A stretch of DNA of 64,000 nucleotides from Flavobacterium ginsenosidimutans (GCF_003254625.1 NZ_QJRJ01000082.1:1-64000); one strand, 5' to 3'. Numbered from the stretch's first letter, positions 44,972-54,047 are shown. Notes: generated from the letters alone by a model not told the origin. Numbers and translations: made by a program.

Positions 44972-45607
44972 ATGAAGATCTCTATTGTTGTAACTCAAGA
45001 AGAACATTTTAAGTATGCGCAGGAAATCTGCGATACCATAGAATCATCTGCCTTATTAAGAGGTACGGGGATTGCTAAAAGAACTACTGAGTACATTCAG
45101 AAAAAAATGGCAAATGGTGATGCAATGATTGCTTTGGCAGACGGAAAATTTGCAGGTTTTTGCTATATAGAAAGCTGGCAGCACGGAAAATTTGTTGCTC
45201 ATTCTGGATTAATTGTACATCCAGATTATAGAAGTCATGGTTTGGCAAAAAAAATAAAATCGAAAGTTTTTGATTATTCTTTGAAGAGATTTCCAGATGC
45301 TAAAATCTTTGGTATTACAACTGGTTTGGCAGTTATGAAAATTAACTCTGAATTAGGTTATAAACCAGTTCCGTTCTCAGAATTAACAACCGATCCAAGT
45401 TTTTGGGCAGGCTGTAAAACCTGTACGAACTTCCCGATTTTACAAAGCAAAGAAAACAAAATGTGCCTTTGTACAGGAATGTTATACGATCCAAAAGAAA
45501 AACAAAAAACACCACCAAGACATCCTTTTAACGAGGCTGTTTTAAACAGACTTAAAAAAATTAAACAAGCTTTATTCTTAAATAAAATCTTGTCATTATT
45601 TGTCTAA
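44972..45607 (+). CDS. GNAT acyltransferase heading the arginine operon, candidate N-acylglutamate synthase
   Basis: 211 residues. GNAT core: TTEYIQKKMANGDAMIALADGKFAGFCYIESW, then the acyl-CoA loop HPDYRSHGLAKKIKSKVFDYSLKRFP and FGITTGLAVMKINSELGYKPVPF. The C-terminal part has four cysteines in GCKTCTNFP and KMCLCTGM, unusual for a GNAT. As the first gene before argG-argC-argD-argF'-argB, and with no argA or argJ in the operon, it probably makes N-succinyl- or N-acetylglutamate. That specific reaction is an inference from context. Confidence 0.85.
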   Translation: MKISIVVTQEEHFKYAQEICDTIESSALLRGTGIAKRTTEYIQKKMANGDAMIALADGKFAGFCYIESWQHGKFVAHSGLIVHPDYRSHGLAKKIKSKVFDYSLKRFPDAKIFGITTGLAVMKINSELGYKPVPFSELTTDPSFWAGCKTCTNFPILQSKENKMCLCTGMLYDPKEKQKTPPRHPFNEAVLNRLKKIKQALFLNKILSLFV

Positions 45608-45636
45608 GTCAAATTAATTAGAAAAAATCTCAAACT

Positions 45637-45657
45637 GCTAAATACGAAAGTATTAGC
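45637..45657 (+). promoter_or_regulatory. GAAA-loop hairpin just before argG
   Basis: GCTAAATAC (45637-45645) and GTATTAGC (45650-45657) form an 8-bp stem with one bulged A and a GAAA loop. It ends 14 bases before the argG ATG. No T-run follows; it may affect argG translation or mRNA stability. Confidence 0.4.
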
Positions 45658-45671
45658 CAAAATTATAAAAA

Positions 45672-46865
45672 ATGAAAAAAGTAGTATTAGCTTATAGCGG
45701 AGGATTAGATACCTCGTATTGTTTGAAATATTTAAAAAATGAAAAAGGATACGAAGTTCACACTGTTCTTGTTGACACAGGAGGATTTTCTGCTGAAGAA
45801 TTAACAGCTATTGAAAAAAGAGCTTACGAATTAGGAAGTGCACAACACGCTAACTTAACAATTTTAGATAAATATTACGATAAAGCTATCAAATACTTGA
45901 TTTTCGGAAACGTATTAAAAAATAATACTTACCCATTATCAGTAAGTGCAGAGCGTGTTTTTCAGGCAATTGAAGCTATAAAATATGCAAAAAAAGTAGG
46001 AGCAACAGCAATCGCTCACGGAAGTACTGGTGCAGGAAACGACCAAATTCGTTTCGATTTAATTTTCCAGACTATTGCTCCTGAAATCGAAATCATTACT
46101 CCAATTAGAGATTTAAAATTATCAAGACAAGAAGAAGTTGATTATTTAGCTCAAAACGGAGTTCACTATTCTTGGGAAAAAGCACAATATTCTATCAATA
46201 AAGGACTTTGGGGAACAAGTGTTGGAGGAAAAGAAACTTTAACTTCAAGTCAGCCATTGCCAAGTGAAGCTTATCCTTCACAATTGCAAAAAGAAGGTGA
46301 AGAAAAAGTAACACTTCATTTTGAGCAAGGAGAATTAGTTGGTTTAAACGGAAAAACGGATAAACCATCAAACAATATTGTAGCTCTTGAAAAACTGGCA
46401 AGTGCTTACGCAATTGGTAGAGATATTCACGTTGGAGATACTATTATTGGAATTAAGGGAAGAGTTGGTTTTGAAGCTGCTGCACCATTAATTATCATCA
46501 AAGCACACCATTTGTTAGAGAAACACACTCTTGGAAAATGGCAACAATACTGGAAAGAACAATTAGGAAACTGGTACGGAATGTTATTTCACGAAGGTCA
46601 ATTCTTAGATCCAGTTATGAGAAACATTGAAACTTTCTTGCAAGACACACAAAAAACAGTAAACGGAACGGTTACAGTTTCATTAAAACCATACCATTTC
46701 TCACTTGACGGAATCGAATCTGAAAACGATTTGATGAACACAGGTTTTGGTCAATACGGAGAAATGAACAATGCTTGGACATCTGACGATGCAAAAGGAT
46801 TTATTAAAATTCTTGGAAATGCACAAAACATATTCTCATCTGTAAATCAATTAGATCATGATTAA
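45672..46865 (+). CDS. argG: argininosuccinate synthase
   Basis: 397 residues. PP-loop VVLAYSGGLDTSYCLKYL binds ATP. AIAHGSTGAGNDQIRFDLIF and TPIRDLKLSRQEEVDYL are the usual citrulline/aspartate-binding blocks. It joins citrulline and aspartate with ATP, the penultimate step of arginine synthesis. Eight bases overlap the start of the inserted lipoprotein gene. Confidence 0.97.
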   Translation: MKKVVLAYSGGLDTSYCLKYLKNEKGYEVHTVLVDTGGFSAEELTAIEKRAYELGSAQHANLTILDKYYDKAIKYLIFGNVLKNNTYPLSVSAERVFQAIEAIKYAKKVGATAIAHGSTGAGNDQIRFDLIFQTIAPEIEIITPIRDLKLSRQEEVDYLAQNGVHYSWEKAQYSINKGLWGTSVGGKETLTSSQPLPSEAYPSQLQKEGEEKVTLHFEQGELVGLNGKTDKPSNNIVALEKLASAYAIGRDIHVGDTIIGIKGRVGFEAAAPLIIIKAHHLLEKHTLGKWQQYWKEQLGNWYGMLFHEGQFLDPVMRNIETFLQDTQKTVNGTVTVSLKPYHFSLDGIESENDLMNTGFGQYGEMNNAWTSDDAKGFIKILGNAQNIFSSVNQLDHD

Positions 46866-47307
46866 TTGTGATGAATTATTCAAAAATAAAATTAATTTGA
46901 AAACAAAGGTATTTTTTTTACTTCCATTTTTCTTAATGTTTTTTGGATGTTCAAATGATAATGATGCGAAGCCAGAAAAAGAAACTTTGAAGGCAATTAC
47001 TTATGAAGTTTTATTATTTGAATATACACCAGATACTGGTAACAATACATCTAGGCTACGCTATGAGATAAAGTTTACTAATCCTAATAATGTTGCTGTA
47101 AAAGGAAATTATAAGATAACATATAACGCTGATGGACTTATTTTAACTCCTATCAGAAGAGCACCTAACGACGACCCTTATGATAAAATTGGAGCAAATT
47201 CCTTTTATACCGCTAGTTATGATGTTGAAACTGCATTAAATCCAACATTAGGAACTATTAAATCAATAAAATTTTTATCCGCTGAATTCGTTCTTGCGGA
47301 TTTATAA
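46858..47307 (+). CDS. small lipoprotein inserted in the arginine operon
   Basis: 149 residues. Lipoprotein signal KVFFLLPFFLMFFGCSNDND. The mature part (ITYEVLLFEYTPD, LRYEIKFTNPNNVAVKGNYKITYNADG) looks like a small beta-sandwich. It begins inside the end of argG and ends 41 bases before argC. No connection to arginine metabolism is visible. It looks like an accessory gene acquired within the operon. Function unknown. Confidence 0.75.
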   Translation: MINCDELFKNKINLKTKVFFLLPFFLMFFGCSNDNDAKPEKETLKAITYEVLLFEYTPDTGNNTSRLRYEIKFTNPNNVAVKGNYKITYNADGLILTPIRRAPNDDPYDKIGANSFYTASYDVETALNPTLGTIKSIKFLSAEFVLADL

Positions 47308-47348
47308 AAATCAAAGATTTTTTACAGAATCTTAAAAAAAATAAAACT

Positions 47349-48326
47349 ATGATTAATGTCGGAATAATTGGTGGTTCAGGCTACACGGCTGGAGAACTCA
47401 TCAGAATTTTAATGTATCACCCCAACGTAAACATCGATTTTGTTTACAGTACAACAAACGCTGGAAAACCGCTTTCTGTGGCGCACCACGATTTGATGGG
47501 CGATATTGAAATGAATTTCACAGCTGAAATCAATCCAAATGTGAATGTTGTTTTCTTGTGTTTAGGTCACGGAAAATCGATTTCATTTTTGAAAGAAAAT
47601 CAGTTTGCAAGTCATACTAAAATCATCGATTTAGGAAATGATTTCAGATTAAATAAAGACGCTCATTTTGAAGGAAAAGATTTTATTTACGGATTGCCTG
47701 AAATCAATAAAGCCGAAATCAAAAAAGCAAATTATATCGCAAATCCAGGTTGTTTTGCAACAGCTATTCAATTGGCTTTATTGCCTTTAGCTGAACATAA
47801 TTTATTGAATAATGATGTTCATATTAATGCAACAACTGGAAGTACAGGAGCAGGAGTAAGTCTTTCAGAAACTTCTCATTTCAGTTGGAGAAACAACAAT
47901 ATGTCGCATTATAAAGCTTTTGAACATCAACATTTAGGAGAAATCGGAGAAAGTTTAGTACAGTTACAAGACGATTTTGACAGTGAATTGCTTTTTATTC
48001 CGAATAGAGGAGATTTTCCAAGAGGAATTTTTGCCACGCTTTATACATTATGTGATGATAGTTTGGAACAATTAGTTGCGAAATACGAAGATTTCTATAA
48101 AGATGAACCTTTTGTAACCGTTACCACAACAAACATCAACATGAAGCAAGTGGTGCAAACGAATAAATGTATCATCAGTTTATTGAAAAAAGGAAACCGG
48201 GTTTTAATAACATCGATTATAGATAACTTAACCAAAGGTGCTTCAGGACAAGCGATTCAAAACATGAATTTAATGTTCGGTTTAGAAGAAACCACAGGTT
48301 TACATTTGAAACCAAGCGGATTTTAA
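47349..48326 (+). CDS. argC: N-acyl-gamma-glutamyl-phosphate reductase
   Basis: 325 residues. NADPH site VGIIGGSGYTAGELIRIL, catalytic cysteine in YIANPGCFATAIQLALLPL, and HQHLGEIGE later with the conserved histidine. It reduces N-acylglutamyl phosphate to the semialdehyde. It is followed by a 34-bp palindrome before argD. Confidence 0.97.
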   Translation: MINVGIIGGSGYTAGELIRILMYHPNVNIDFVYSTTNAGKPLSVAHHDLMGDIEMNFTAEINPNVNVVFLCLGHGKSISFLKENQFASHTKIIDLGNDFRLNKDAHFEGKDFIYGLPEINKAEIKKANYIANPGCFATAIQLALLPLAEHNLLNNDVHINATTGSTGAGVSLSETSHFSWRNNNMSHYKAFEHQHLGEIGESLVQLQDDFDSELLFIPNRGDFPRGIFATLYTLCDDSLEQLVAKYEDFYKDEPFVTVTTTNINMKQVVQTNKCIISLLKKGNRVLITSIIDNLTKGASGQAIQNMNLMFGLEETTGLHLKPSGF

Positions 48327-48345
48327 TAATAGTTTCAAGTTTAAA

Positions 48346-48379
48346 GTTTCATGTTGCAAGTTAACTTGAAACATGAAAC
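48346..48379. repeat. 34-bp near-perfect palindrome between argC and argD
   Basis: GTTTCATGTT (48346-48355) and AACATGAAAC (48370-48379) flank the perfect palindrome CAAGTTAACTTG, with one mismatch pair between them. Confidence 0.75.
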
Positions 48380-48404
48380 CTGAAACAAAATAAACAAAAA
48401 ACAC

Positions 48405-49544
48405 ATGAACTTATTCAACGTTTACCCATTATACGACATAACTCCAGTAAAAGCAGTAGATTGTACAATTATTGACGACAAAGGAGTAGAATATTTAGAT
48501 TTATACAGCGGACACGGTGTGATTTCTATCGGACACACACAGCCAGATTATGTAGCAAAATTGAAGAATCAATTAGATCATTTAGGATTTTATTCGAATG
48601 CCATTCAGAATCCTTTACAGGTGGAACTGGCTCAGAAATTAGGAAAACTTTCTGGTCTTGAAGATTACGAATTGTTTTTATGCAGTTCTGGAGCTGAAGC
48701 CAATGAAAATGCTTTAAAATTAGCTTCTTTCCATAACGGAAAATCTAGAGTTGTCGCTTTTGATAATTCTTTCCATGGCAGAACTTCTGCAGCGGTTGCT
48801 GTTACTGATAATAAGAAAATTGTTGCGCCGATTAACGCACAGCAAGTTGTTACTTTTTTACCTCTAAACCAAATTGAATTGGTTGAAGCTGAATTGGCTA
48901 AAGGTGATGTTACAGCAGTAATTATTGAAGGAATTCAAGGAGTTGGAGGTTTAGATCAAGGAACAACTGAGTTTTTTCAGGCTTTAGAAAAAGCATGTAA
49001 AAAACACGATGTTGTTTTAATTTTAGATGAAGTGCAATCAGGATACGGTAGAAGCGGAAAATTCTTCGCTTTCCAGCATCACGGAATCAACGCAGATATT
49101 ATCTCCGTTGCAAAAGGAATGGGGAACGGATTTCCAGTTGGAGCCATTTTAATTTCTCCAAAATTTGAAGCAAGTTTCGGATTATTAGGAACAACTTTCG
49201 GTGGAAGCCATTTATCTTGTGCAGCTGGAATTGCAGTTTTAGATGTAATCGAAAAACTAGATTTGCAAAAAAATGTAAACGAAGTTTATGAATATTTCCT
49301 AGAAAAAATCAAAGAAGTTGACGGAATCAAACAAGTAAAAGGAAAAGGCTTAATGCTTGGAGTAGAGTTTGATTTTGATGTTGCAGCTTTAAGAAAGAAA
49401 TTAATCATTGAAAAACACATTTTTACAGGAAGTGCGAACAATAAAAATCTATTAAGAATTTTACCGCCATTAACAGTAAAAAAATCTGATATCGATACGT
49501 TTGTAAAAGCTTTAAAAGAAAGTTTAGAAGAATTAAAAAGCTAA
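48405..49544 (+). CDS. argD: N-acylornithine aminotransferase
   Basis: 379 residues, class-III PLP aminotransferase. FLCSSGAEANENALKLA, FHGRTSAAVAVT, LILDEVQSGYGRSGKFFAFQHHG, and the PLP lysine in ISVAKGMGNGFPVGAIL. It converts the N-acyl glutamate semialdehyde to N-acylornithine using glutamate. Given the succinyl-type carbamoyltransferase in the operon, the substrate is probably N-succinylated. Confidence 0.95.
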   Translation: MNLFNVYPLYDITPVKAVDCTIIDDKGVEYLDLYSGHGVISIGHTQPDYVAKLKNQLDHLGFYSNAIQNPLQVELAQKLGKLSGLEDYELFLCSSGAEANENALKLASFHNGKSRVVAFDNSFHGRTSAAVAVTDNKKIVAPINAQQVVTFLPLNQIELVEAELAKGDVTAVIIEGIQGVGGLDQGTTEFFQALEKACKKHDVVLILDEVQSGYGRSGKFFAFQHHGINADIISVAKGMGNGFPVGAILISPKFEASFGLLGTTFGGSHLSCAAGIAVLDVIEKLDLQKNVNEVYEYFLEKIKEVDGIKQVKGKGLMLGVEFDFDVAALRKKLIIEKHIFTGSANNKNLLRILPPLTVKKSDIDTFVKALKESLEELKS

Positions 49545-49557
49545 AACTCACGATATC

Positions 49558-49584
49558 CTAACAGGTTTCCAAAACCTGTTAGGT
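49558..49584. repeat. CCTAACAGG palindrome, copy 1
   Basis: CCTAACAGGTTT and AAACCTGTTAGG are exact complements around CCA. An identical-arm second copy lies 65 bases downstream. Confidence 0.8.
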
Positions 49585-49622
49585 ATGTAAAAACTAAACT
49601 TGGAAATATTCAAGGAGCAAAC

Positions 49623-49649
49623 CTAACAGGTTTTTAAAACCTGTTAGGA
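49623..49649. repeat. CCTAACAGG palindrome, copy 2
   Basis: Same 12-bp arms as the copy at 49558, with TTA as centre. Both lie in the argD-proA spacer. Confidence 0.8.
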
Positions 49650-49704
49650 TGAATAAAGTTTCGTAAAAAGAAACAACCAAAAAACAACCAAGCAACTAGA
49701 AATT

Positions 49705-50898
49705 ATGAATCCATTATCAATTGAAAAACGTAATGCGGTTTTGCGGACTATGGCAAAGCTGGTCGAGCAGGAACGGAATCAGATTATCTTGACCAATCAA
49801 GAAGATCTTGCTGATTACGACGGCTCAGATTTAGCGATGGAAGAACGCTTAAAAGTAGATGATAAAAAAGTTGACGAAATGATTTTATCATTAAACCAAT
49901 TAGCATCTCAAGAAGATCCAGTTGGCGTTGAGCGTTTTCATTTTACTCATGATAATGGAATAAAAGTGGTGAATAAAACCGCAGCTTTCGGAACGATTTT
50001 AATCATTTATGAATCTCGCCCAGACGTTACAATCGAAGCAGGTGGAATTGCTTTTAAATCTGGAAATAAGATTTTATTAAAAGGAGGAAAAGAGTCTTTA
50101 AAATCAAATCTGAAAATTGTAAGTCTTTGGCATAAAGCCTTAGAAGAAAACGGAGTTTCAAAAGATTGGGTGGAATATCTGAATTATAACAGAACAGAAA
50201 CTCAGGCATTCTTAGAAAAGCCAACTCAAAAAGTTGATTTAATTGTTCCAAGAGGAGGAGAAAAACTAATTGAGTTTGTAAAAGCACATGCAACTTGTCC
50301 TGTTATTGTAAGCGGACGCGGGAATAATTTTGTTTACGTTCATGAAAAAGCAGATACTGATTTGGCTTTGAAAGTAATTTTAAACGCTAAAACTGCTAAA
50401 ATTTCAGCTTGTAATGCTTTAGATAAAGTTTTAATAGATTCTAAACTGCCTAATTTTGAAGGTTTCACAGCAATGCTGATTGAGGCTTTAATAGAAGCAA
50501 AAGTGGAAGTTATTGTAGATAAATCATTAGAGAATTTCGAAAATACGAAAACACTTCAAAACGAAGATATTTGGTACGAAGAGTTTTTAGATTATAAAAT
50601 TGTAATTGGAACCATCGATTCTCAGGATCATGCAATCGATATGATTAATAAATACTGTGGAGGACATTCTGCAGCAATTATTACAAGAGACGACGAAACG
50701 GCACAACAATTTATGGAAGCAATAGATGCTGCAGCAGTATACCAAAATGCCTCAACCCGTTTTACAGACGGCGGACAATTTGGACTTGGTGGCGAATTAG
50801 CAATAAGTACTGATAAACTGCATCAAAGAGGACCAATTGGTTTACAGCATTTAGTAACCAATAAATGGTACGTTTACGGAGAAGGACAAATACGATAA
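49705..50898 (+). CDS. proA: glutamate-5-semialdehyde dehydrogenase (gamma-glutamyl phosphate reductase)
   Basis: 397 residues, aldehyde-dehydrogenase fold. TAAFGTILIIYESRPDVTIEAGGIAFKSGN, DLIVPRGGEKLIEFV, the catalytic cysteine in AKISACNALDKVLID, and NASTRFTDGGQFGLGGELAIST are ProA signatures. It makes glutamate semialdehyde for proline synthesis. It precedes proB, the reverse of the common proBA order, and sits inside the arginine operon. Confidence 0.96.
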   Translation: MNPLSIEKRNAVLRTMAKLVEQERNQIILTNQEDLADYDGSDLAMEERLKVDDKKVDEMILSLNQLASQEDPVGVERFHFTHDNGIKVVNKTAAFGTILIIYESRPDVTIEAGGIAFKSGNKILLKGGKESLKSNLKIVSLWHKALEENGVSKDWVEYLNYNRTETQAFLEKPTQKVDLIVPRGGEKLIEFVKAHATCPVIVSGRGNNFVYVHEKADTDLALKVILNAKTAKISACNALDKVLIDSKLPNFEGFTAMLIEALIEAKVEVIVDKSLENFENTKTLQNEDIWYEEFLDYKIVIGTIDSQDHAIDMINKYCGGHSAAIITRDDETAQQFMEAIDAAAVYQNASTRFTDGGQFGLGGELAISTDKLHQRGPIGLQHLVTNKWYVYGEGQIR

Positions 50899-50969
50899 TT
50901 GTAGATTTTAGAGTTCAGATTTTAGATTGATGATTAACGATTTTTAATTTCAGATTTATTGGAATTTGG

Positions 50970-50985
50970 TCCCGAGGCTTCGGGA
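50970..50985. repeat. TCCCGA/TCGGGA hairpin in the proA-proB spacer
   Basis: TCCCGA (50970-50975) and TCGGGA (50980-50985) around GGCT. The rest of this 220-base spacer is simple A+T-rich sequence with TTTGCG / AGCGCC phrases that recur at 54018-54036. Confidence 0.6.
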
Positions 50986-51119
50986 TAAAAATTGGAATTT
51001 AACTATAGATAAAGCTTTGCGAACTTAGCGTTTGTAAACACAAAGAATGCAAAAAACCTTGCGCCCTTTGCGTTAAAATAACTTAGTGCTTTAGCGCCTT
51101 CGTGGCAAAAACAAAAAAC

Positions 51120-51881
51120 ATGGCAAAAAAACGGATTTTATTAAAAATAGGAAGTAATACTTTAACTAAGGAAACCAATCATATTTCGCGGGGAAAGATT
51201 GAAGACCTCGGAATACAGATTGCAGCTTTAAACGACGAGTATGAATTTATCATAGTGAGTTCGGGAGCAATTGCGGCGGCAAAGCAGTTTGTAAAGCTTG
51301 ACAATCAAGATAAAGATGTTTTTGTAAAACAAGCTTTAGCTTCCATAGGACAGCCTCATTTAATGCGGATTTACAATGAAAATTTCAAAGATCTAGGATT
51401 AAATACCTCGCAGTGTTTACTTTCTTATTCTGATTTCGAAAAAGAACAGACCAAAAAGAATATTGTAAATACGATTAATGTATTGGTTAAAAACAATTAC
51501 ATTCCGATTATCAATGAAAATGATACCGTTGCCACAGATGAGATTCGGTTTGGGGATAATGACAAATTAGCAGCTTTAACAGCTGTTCTTTTAAATGTTG
51601 ATATTCTGATAATTGCCACTAATACAAATGGAATTTATACGAAAGATTCTATTCACGATGAAAATCCAGAAACAATCAAATTGGTAAATGATTTGAAGTC
51701 GTTAGAAAAGGAAATCGGAGAATCGAAATCATCACACGGAACAGGAGGAATGCAGTCCAAAATAGAAGCGGCTGCAATTTCAAAAGCAGCGAATATCGAA
51801 ACCTGGATTGTCAATGGGTTAAATGATAATTTTATTTTAAAGGCATTAAAAGACGAAATTCCGTTTACTAAAATAATCTAA
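51120..51881 (+). CDS. proB: glutamate 5-kinase, short form
   Basis: 253 residues from ATG 51120. A GTG at 51102 lies inside a spacer-repeat phrase (CGTGGCAAA) and would only prepend KTKN-type residues. Amino-acid kinase fold: LLKIGSNTLTKE, IIVSSGAIAAAKQFV, PIINENDTVATDEIRFGDNDKLAALTA and GTGGMQSKIEAA. It lacks the C-terminal PUA domain, as is usual in this phylum. It phosphorylates glutamate for proline synthesis. Confidence 0.93.
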   Translation: MAKKRILLKIGSNTLTKETNHISRGKIEDLGIQIAALNDEYEFIIVSSGAIAAAKQFVKLDNQDKDVFVKQALASIGQPHLMRIYNENFKDLGLNTSQCLLSYSDFEKEQTKKNIVNTINVLVKNNYIPIINENDTVATDEIRFGDNDKLAALTAVLLNVDILIIATNTNGIYTKDSIHDENPETIKLVNDLKSLEKEIGESKSSHGTGGMQSKIEAAAISKAANIETWIVNGLNDNFILKALKDEIPFTKII

Positions 51882-51886
51882 TGAAT

Positions 51887-51939
51887 TAATTAGAAAATTA
51901 GTTAATTAGATAAAGCACAATTATCCAATTTTCTAATTA
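51887..51939. repeat. TAATTAGAAAATT inverted repeat before argF'
   Basis: 13-bp arms, TAATTAGAAAATT (51887-51899) and AATTTTCTAATTA (51927-51939), in the proB-argF' spacer. Confidence 0.65.
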
Positions 51940-51965
51940 TTACATTATCTAAATTAAAAAAACAA

Positions 51966-52913
51966 ATGAACTATATCTCAATAAAAGACATCAACTCATT
52001 AGCAAAATGGGTAAAACAAGCGATAAAAATCAAAAAGAATCCGCTTAAAAATCAAAGTTTAGGAAAGAATAAAACTCTTGGAATGTTATTCTTCAATCCG
52101 AGTTTAAGAACACGTTTGAGTACTCAAAAAGCGGCAATGAACTTAGGAATGAACGTTATGGTAATGAATTTTACCAACGAAGGCTGGACATTAGAATTCG
52201 AAGACGGAGCCGTTATGAATTCTGGCGCTTCAGAACATATCAAAGAAGCAGCAGAAGTGGTTTCTCAATATTGTGATATTATCGCAATTCGTGCTTTTGC
52301 AGGTTTAGTTGACAAAGAAAAAGATTATCAGGAAACTGTAATTTCAGGATTTTTGAAATATGCTACAGTGCCAATTGTAAATATGGAAAGTGCTGTTCGT
52401 CACCCGTTACAATCTTTGGCAGATGCGATTACAATGGAAGAATTCAAAACAAAACACAAACCAAAAGTAGTACTTTCTTGGGCACCGCATCCAAAAGCTT
52501 TGCCTCAGGCAGTTGCGAATTCATTTGTAGAAATGATGCAAATGCAAAAAGATATGGATTTTGTAATCACGCACCCAGAAGGTTACGAATTAAGTCCAGA
52601 AATCACAAAAGACTGTACAATCGAATACGATCAAAACAAAGCTTTCGAAAATGCTGATTTCGTTTACGTAAAAAACTGGAGTAATTTCAACGATTACGGA
52701 AAAGTAACCAACAGCGATCCAAATTGGACAGTAACGGCTGAAAAAATGGCTTTAACCAACAACGGAAAATTCATGCACTGTCTTCCGGTTCGTCGTAACG
52801 TAATTGTAAGCGACGAAGTTTTAGACGGAGAAAATTCAATCGTAATTGAACAGGCAAATAACAGAACGTATTCAGCACAATTAGTTTTACAGAAGATTTT
52901 GAAGAAATTGTAA
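51966..52913 (+). CDS. argF': N-succinylornithine carbamoyltransferase-type enzyme
   Basis: 315 residues. Carbamoyl-phosphate loop FFNPSLRTRLSTQKAAMNLGMNVMVMNF, ESAVRHPLQSLADAITM, and HCLPVRRNVIVSDEVLDG. The sequence resembles Bacteroides ArgF' (N-succinylornithine specific) rather than ordinary ornithine carbamoyltransferase, which would carry STRTR and HDWLH-type motifs differently placed. It makes N-acylcitrulline. Choosing succinyl over acetyl needs the specificity residues checked by alignment. Confidence 0.9.
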   Translation: MNYISIKDINSLAKWVKQAIKIKKNPLKNQSLGKNKTLGMLFFNPSLRTRLSTQKAAMNLGMNVMVMNFTNEGWTLEFEDGAVMNSGASEHIKEAAEVVSQYCDIIAIRAFAGLVDKEKDYQETVISGFLKYATVPIVNMESAVRHPLQSLADAITMEEFKTKHKPKVVLSWAPHPKALPQAVANSFVEMMQMQKDMDFVITHPEGYELSPEITKDCTIEYDQNKAFENADFVYVKNWSNFNDYGKVTNSDPNWTVTAEKMALTNNGKFMHCLPVRRNVIVSDEVLDGENSIVIEQANNRTYSAQLVLQKILKKL

Positions 52914-52929
52914 TTTTTTTAGAGTTGCT

Positions 52930-53011
52930 AAGATTCTAAGCTACTAAGATGCTAAGAAACTTTGCGCACAAAAAAACTTAGTATCTTAGAATCTCAGAAC
53001 CTTAGAATCTT
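52930..53011. repeat. CTAAGAT-type inverted repeat before argB
   Basis: AAGATTCTAAG (52930-52940) and CTTAGAATCTT (53001-53011) are exact complements. Extra copies of CTAAGAT/ATCTTAG lie between them. The right arm ends directly at the argB ATG. Confidence 0.7.
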
Positions 53012-53788
53012 ATGAATAAAGTTACCGTAATCAAAATAGGTGGAAACATCATTGATAATCCAGCAGAGTTAGAACAATTTTTAATTGATTTTTCTAAAAT
53101 TGAAGGCTATAAAGTTTTAGTTCACGGCGGTGGAAAATCGGCTACGAAAATGGCGCAAAGTATTGGATTAGTTCCGCAAATGATTGAGGGACGCCGAATT
53201 ACAGATGCTCCAATGCTTGATGTTGTGGTAATGATTTACGCCGGACAAATCAACAAACATATTGTAGCGCAATTACAAGCCAAAGACAATAATGCGATTG
53301 GTTTTTCGGGTGCTGACGGAAATTTAATTCAATCAACAAAAAGAAATCATCCAACAATCGATTACGGATTTGTAGGCGATGTAAAACAAGTCAACACCAA
53401 ATTACTGGCAACTTTATTAGAAGCTGGCGTTGTTCCTGTTTTCTGTGCCATCACACACGATAAAAACGGACAATTATTAAACACAAATGCAGATACCATT
53501 GCAAGCGAATTATCAATTGCATTATCTGAAGTTTTTGATGTTACGCTGACTTACTGTTTTGAAAAACAAGGCGTTTTAATGGATTCAGAAGATGATTCCT
53601 CTGTAATAACAGAAATCAACGAAGCATTATATAATAAACTAAAAGAAGAAAAAGTAATCCATTCTGGTATGATTCCAAAATTGGATAACTGCTTCAATAG
53701 TTTATCAAGAGGCGTGCAGAAAATCAAAATTGGGCATCACAAAATGCTTCAAAATTCAGATGTTCCGCATACAACGATTACATTATAA
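53012..53788 (+). CDS. argB: N-acylglutamate kinase
   Basis: 258 residues. Amino-acid kinase fold with VIKIGGNIIDN, VLVHGGGKSATKMA, EGRRITDAPMLDVVVMIYAG, and GMIPKLDNCFNSL near the end. It phosphorylates N-acyl (probably N-succinyl) glutamate. The EGRRITD block is the usual NAGK element for substrate binding. Confidence 0.95.
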   Translation: MNKVTVIKIGGNIIDNPAELEQFLIDFSKIEGYKVLVHGGGKSATKMAQSIGLVPQMIEGRRITDAPMLDVVVMIYAGQINKHIVAQLQAKDNNAIGFSGADGNLIQSTKRNHPTIDYGFVGDVKQVNTKLLATLLEAGVVPVFCAITHDKNGQLLNTNADTIASELSIALSEVFDVTLTYCFEKQGVLMDSEDDSSVITEINEALYNKLKEEKVIHSGMIPKLDNCFNSLSRGVQKIKIGHHKMLQNSDVPHTTITL

Positions 53789-53794
53789 AAGATG

Positions 53795-53924
53795 TTGCCA
53801 CGAATTGACTCTAATTTTTTCTGTTTGAAGAGAAAATAATTTTAGACGTACATGAAAAAGTTTATTTTGATTTTAATTCTGTGACAAAAAAATAATTTGT
53901 GAAAATTCATGCATTTAGTGGCAA
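53795..53924. repeat. degenerate GCCACGAATT element between argB and the deacylase
   Basis: TTGCCAC (53795-53801) and GTGGCAA (53918-53924) mark the ends. GAATT and AATTTGTG phrases next to them are decayed versions of the arms of the element at 55132-55243. Confidence 0.5.
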
Positions 53925-54047
53925 AAAAACGGAGCTGGGCAGTGCTTTTAGAATTTAATTTTAGAAATTTGCGCCAATCAAAAATGTCACAGATTTAAAT
54001 TAAAAAACTTTGTGACTTCGCGCCTTTGTGGCAAAGAAACCAAACTT

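Noticed and set aside
49558-49649. Twin CCTAACAGG palindromes as transcription terminators or attachment sites
   Set aside because: No T-run follows either hairpin and there is no integrase or tRNA nearby; treated as repeats.
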